Of a stretch of 7,216 nt of DNA, positions 5,394 to 7,216 are shown one piece after another. Every line of letters begins with the position of its first letter. Positions within the stretch are counted from its first letter, which is position 1. This stretch comes from Burkholderiales bacterium. Lineage in GTDB: Bacteria > Pseudomonadota > Gammaproteobacteria > Burkholderiales > Burkholderiaceae_D. The DNA is taken from the NCBI GenBank assembly GCA_016197345.1, contig JACPVY010000033.1:1-7216 (forward strand), read 5' to 3'. A program made the translations under genes and the position numbers. Below the pieces are notes generated by a model that saw only the letters and a program-made list of their open reading frames with translations, was not told the origin of the DNA and made no database searches.

Positions 5394-6974
5394 ATGTGCG
5401 GCATTGTCGGCGCGGTTGCGCAACGTAATATCACTCCTATTTTGTTAGAAGGCTTAAAGCGCCTCGAATATCGCGGCTACGATTCTTGCGGCGTCGCGCT
5501 CCACGTGGATGGCGTTTTACAACGCTCGCGCTCCACTTCCCGCGTCGCCGACTTGCAAACCCAAATGAATGCCGCGAATTTAAGCGGCTTTACCGGCATT
5601 GCCCACACCCGCTGGGCGACGCACGGCGCCCCTGCTTCGCACAACGCCCATCCGCATTTCTCGCCAAACGAAAACACGCCGCAAAGCGCCCGCATCGCGC
5701 TAGTACATGAAAACTTCCTCGCCTCTGACGCCATGGCCCTCGCCGGCATCACCGATCAAATCATTTATTTAGAAGAAGGTGATGTCGTCGATTTGCAATT
5801 GCAAAAATGCTGGGTCGTCGATAGCAATGGCAAACGGGTCGAACGCGAAGTCAAAACCGTACACGCCCACACTGGCGCCGCTGAATTAGGGCCATACCGC
5901 CACTTCATGCAAAAAGAAATTTTTGAACAACCGCGCGCTATTGGGGACACGCTAGAAGGCGTGGTCGGCATCGCGCCTGATTTGTTTGGCGATGATGCTG
6001 AACGTATCTTTGGCGAAATCGACTCGCTCTTGATTCTTGCCTGCGGCACCAGTTATTACGCTGGCTTGACGGCAAAATACTGGATCGAAGCGATTGCCAA
6101 AATTCCAGTCAACGTTGAAATCGCGAGCGAATACCGCTATCGCGAGAGTGTCCCCAATCCACGCGCCTTGGTAGTAACGATCAGCCAAAGCGGCGAAACT
6201 GCCGACACGCTAGCAGCGCTAAAACACGCGCACGCGCAAAACATGAAGCATTCGCTCACAATTTGCAACGTCGCCACCAGCGCCATGGTGCGCGAATGCA
6301 AGCTCGCCTACATCACCCGCGCGGGCGTGGAAGTCGGCGTCGCCTCGACCAAAGCCTTTAGCACCCAACTCGCCGCGCTGTTTTTATTAGCGTTGACGCT
6401 CGCCAAAGTGCGCGGCAATCTGACGCCAGAGCAAGAAGCAGAACACCTGAAAGCAATGCGCCACCTGCCCGTCGCAATTAGCGCCGTGCTCGCGCTAGAG
6501 CCACAAATCATCGCCTGGGCCGAAGAATTCGCCCGCAAAGAAAACGCCCTCTTCCTCGGTCGCGGCCTGCACTACCCTATCGCCCTCGAAGGCGCGCTGA
6601 AGCTGAAAGAAATCTCCTACATCCACGCCGAAGCCTACCCCGCAGGCGAATTGAAACACGGCCCGCTGGCGCTAGTGACCGAAGAAATGCCCGTCGTCAC
6701 CATCGCCCCGAACGATGCCCTGATCGAAAAACTGAAATCGAACATGCAAGAAGTCCGCGCTAGGGGCGGTCAACTATACGTCTTCGCCGACGTCGATTCG
6801 CGCATCACCTCTAGCGAAGGCGTGCATGTAATTCGTTTACCAGAACACTACGGCCAACTGTCCCCAATTTTGCATGTGGTGTCGCTGCAATTGCTGGCTT
6901 ACCATACGGCGCTGGCGCGGGGGACGGACGTGGATAAGCCAAGAAATTTAGCGAAGTCGGTGACGGTGGAATAG
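5394..6974 (+). CDS. glmS: GlmS, glucosamine-6-P synthase, with in-frame deletion in the glutaminase domain
   Basis: GlmS makes glucosamine-6-P from fructose-6-P and glutamine. This copy has 526 residues; the family has about 600-610. The N-terminus is normal (MCGIVGA with nucleophile C2; [16 protein letters not shown] at 71-78; NAHPH at 84-88). At residue 105 the chain jumps from ALVH directly to ENFLASDA. By comparison with E. coli, roughly 88 residues are missing, including the Asn-Gly of VHNGIIEN (oxyanion hole) and the glutamine-binding Asp of the SETDTE segment. Glutamine hydrolysis should therefore be lost. The rest is intact: linker (YRHFMQKEI), first SIS domain (CGTS 217-220, SQSGET 264-269, GVASTKAF 315-322), second SIS domain (FLGRG 387-391, [15 protein letters not shown] 399-413, GELKHGP 418-424) and the conserved tail with K521. 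The ATG has AAAGAGGT at good spacing. It may be ammonia-dependent, non-functional, or an assembly artefact. Confidence 0.93.
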   Translation: MCGIVGAVAQRNITPILLEGLKRLEYRGYDSCGVALHVDGVLQRSRSTSRVADLQTQMNAANLSGFTGIAHTRWATHGAPASHNAHPHFSPNENTPQSARIALVHENFLASDAMALAGITDQIIYLEEGDVVDLQLQKCWVVDSNGKRVEREVKTVHAHTGAAELGPYRHFMQKEIFEQPRAIGDTLEGVVGIAPDLFGDDAERIFGEIDSLLILACGTSYYAGLTAKYWIEAIAKIPVNVEIASEYRYRESVPNPRALVVTISQSGETADTLAALKHAHAQNMKHSLTICNVATSAMVRECKLAYITRAGVEVGVASTKAFSTQLAALFLLALTLAKVRGNLTPEQEAEHLKAMRHLPVAISAVLALEPQIIAWAEEFARKENALFLGRGLHYPIALEGALKLKEISYIHAEAYPAGELKHGPLALVTEEMPVVTIAPNDALIEKLKSNMQEVRARGGQLYVFADVDSRITSSEGVHVIRLPEHYGQLSPILHVVSLQLLAYHTALARGTDVDKPRNLAKSVTVE

Positions 6975-6998
6975 GGATTTGGTTTATCCCCTTTGTTT
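6974..6998 (+). terminator. Possible glmS terminator
   Basis: GGGAT (6974-6978) pairs with ATCCC (6986-6990) around a 7-base loop, followed by CTTTGTTT. The stem begins in the stop codon. It is short and the U tract is interrupted, so this is a weak candidate. Confidence 0.4.
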
Positions 6999-7006
6999 GA
7001 TCTAAA

Positions 7007-7044
7007 GCTATGGCGACTTCTCATATCCGAGAAATTGCCATAGC
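7007..7044 (+). repeat. Long imperfect hairpin just upstream of the last gene
   Basis: GCTATGGC (7007-7014) pairs perfectly with GCCATAGC (7037-7044). Inside it, TTCTC (7018-7022) pairs with GAGAA (7029-7033) around a 6-base loop, with a 3 by 3 internal loop between the two stems. No U run follows on either strand. It lies in the spacer between glmS and the secreted-protein gene and ends 17 bases before the start I prefer, so it may be an mRNA 3' end structure of glmS or a leader structure of the next gene. Confidence 0.65.
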
Positions 7045-7061
7045 ACATGGCAGAAAGCACA

Positions 7062-7216
7062 ATGATGAATGCACACACACGAATATTGATATTAGTAATG
7101 CTTTGCATCAGCCTTTTGCTTGCTCCCCCCGTTACACATGCGCAATTCCAAAACGAGGAGCATAGGCAAGCATTTCTGGCATACGCTGATTCAATCAATT
7201 CCAAAGCGCTGATTCA
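7062..7216 (+). CDS. Secreted or periplasmic protein, N-terminal part only
   Basis: The frame is open to the window end, giving 51 visible residues from ATG 7062. The N-terminus is a convincing Sec signal peptide: MMNAHTR, a hydrophobic core (ILILVMLCISLLLA), then PPVTHA|QF with probable cleavage after residue 27. The mature start is polar (QFQNEEHRQAFLAYADSI). Three ATGs are possible: 7047, 7062 and 7065. I prefer 7062 or 7065 because they give a normal signal-peptide n-region and have a weak purine-rich AGAAAG in front; 7047 directly follows the hairpin at 7007-7044. The composition is more AT-rich than glmS. I do not recognise the family, and most of the protein is outside the window. It is on the same strand as glmS, 87 bases after its stop, but there is no evidence of a functional link. 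Confidence 0.65.
   Translation, partial: MMNAHTRILILVMLCISLLLAPPVTHAQFQNEEHRQAFLAYADSINSKALI

Overview
The window reads as ordinary chromosome of a Gram-negative betaproteobacterium. A member of the Neisseriales such as a Chitinibacter or Deefgea relative is my best guess. This rests on general protein resemblance, GC content near the middle of the range in genes with AT-rich spacers, two small outer-membrane barrels, and the glmU / Lrp-family / glmS neighbourhood. No database was consulted and no species is claimed.

Layout, left to right. (1) A minus-strand two-component pair: a soluble histidine kinase (446-1171) followed 12 bases later by a response regulator (1-433, cut by the window edge). 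(2) A small outer-membrane beta-barrel protein on the minus strand (1363-1797), which seems to lack one beta-hairpin. (3) glmU on the plus strand (2006-3397), intact in both catalytic halves. (4) A convergent Lrp/AsnC-family regulator (minus; start revised to GTG at 3898). (5) A second, full-size small barrel protein (minus, 4141-4635) with a strong promoter and a UUCG-capped terminator. (6) An AT-rich spacer of about 660 bases (4729-5393). (7) glmS (plus, 5394-6974) with a large in-frame deletion in the glutaminase domain. (8) The start of a secreted protein (7062 to the window end).

GlmS and GlmU are the first and last dedicated enzymes of UDP-GlcNAc synthesis, so the block supplies precursors for peptidoglycan and LPS. 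The Lrp-family gene between them is probably more than a passenger. Its own promoter and the glmS upstream region each carry three copies of the same 15-bp palindromic box (roughly TGAAWTTWAATTTCA), spaced 29-30 bp centre to centre. Phased sites of this kind are what a multimeric Lrp-family protein uses. I infer that the regulator controls itself and glmS.

The two observations most worth checking are this paired operator array and the glmS deletion. The deletion removes the oxyanion-hole Asn-Gly and the glutamine-binding Asp but leaves the isomerase domain whole. I found no mobile element, CRISPR array, tRNA or rRNA.
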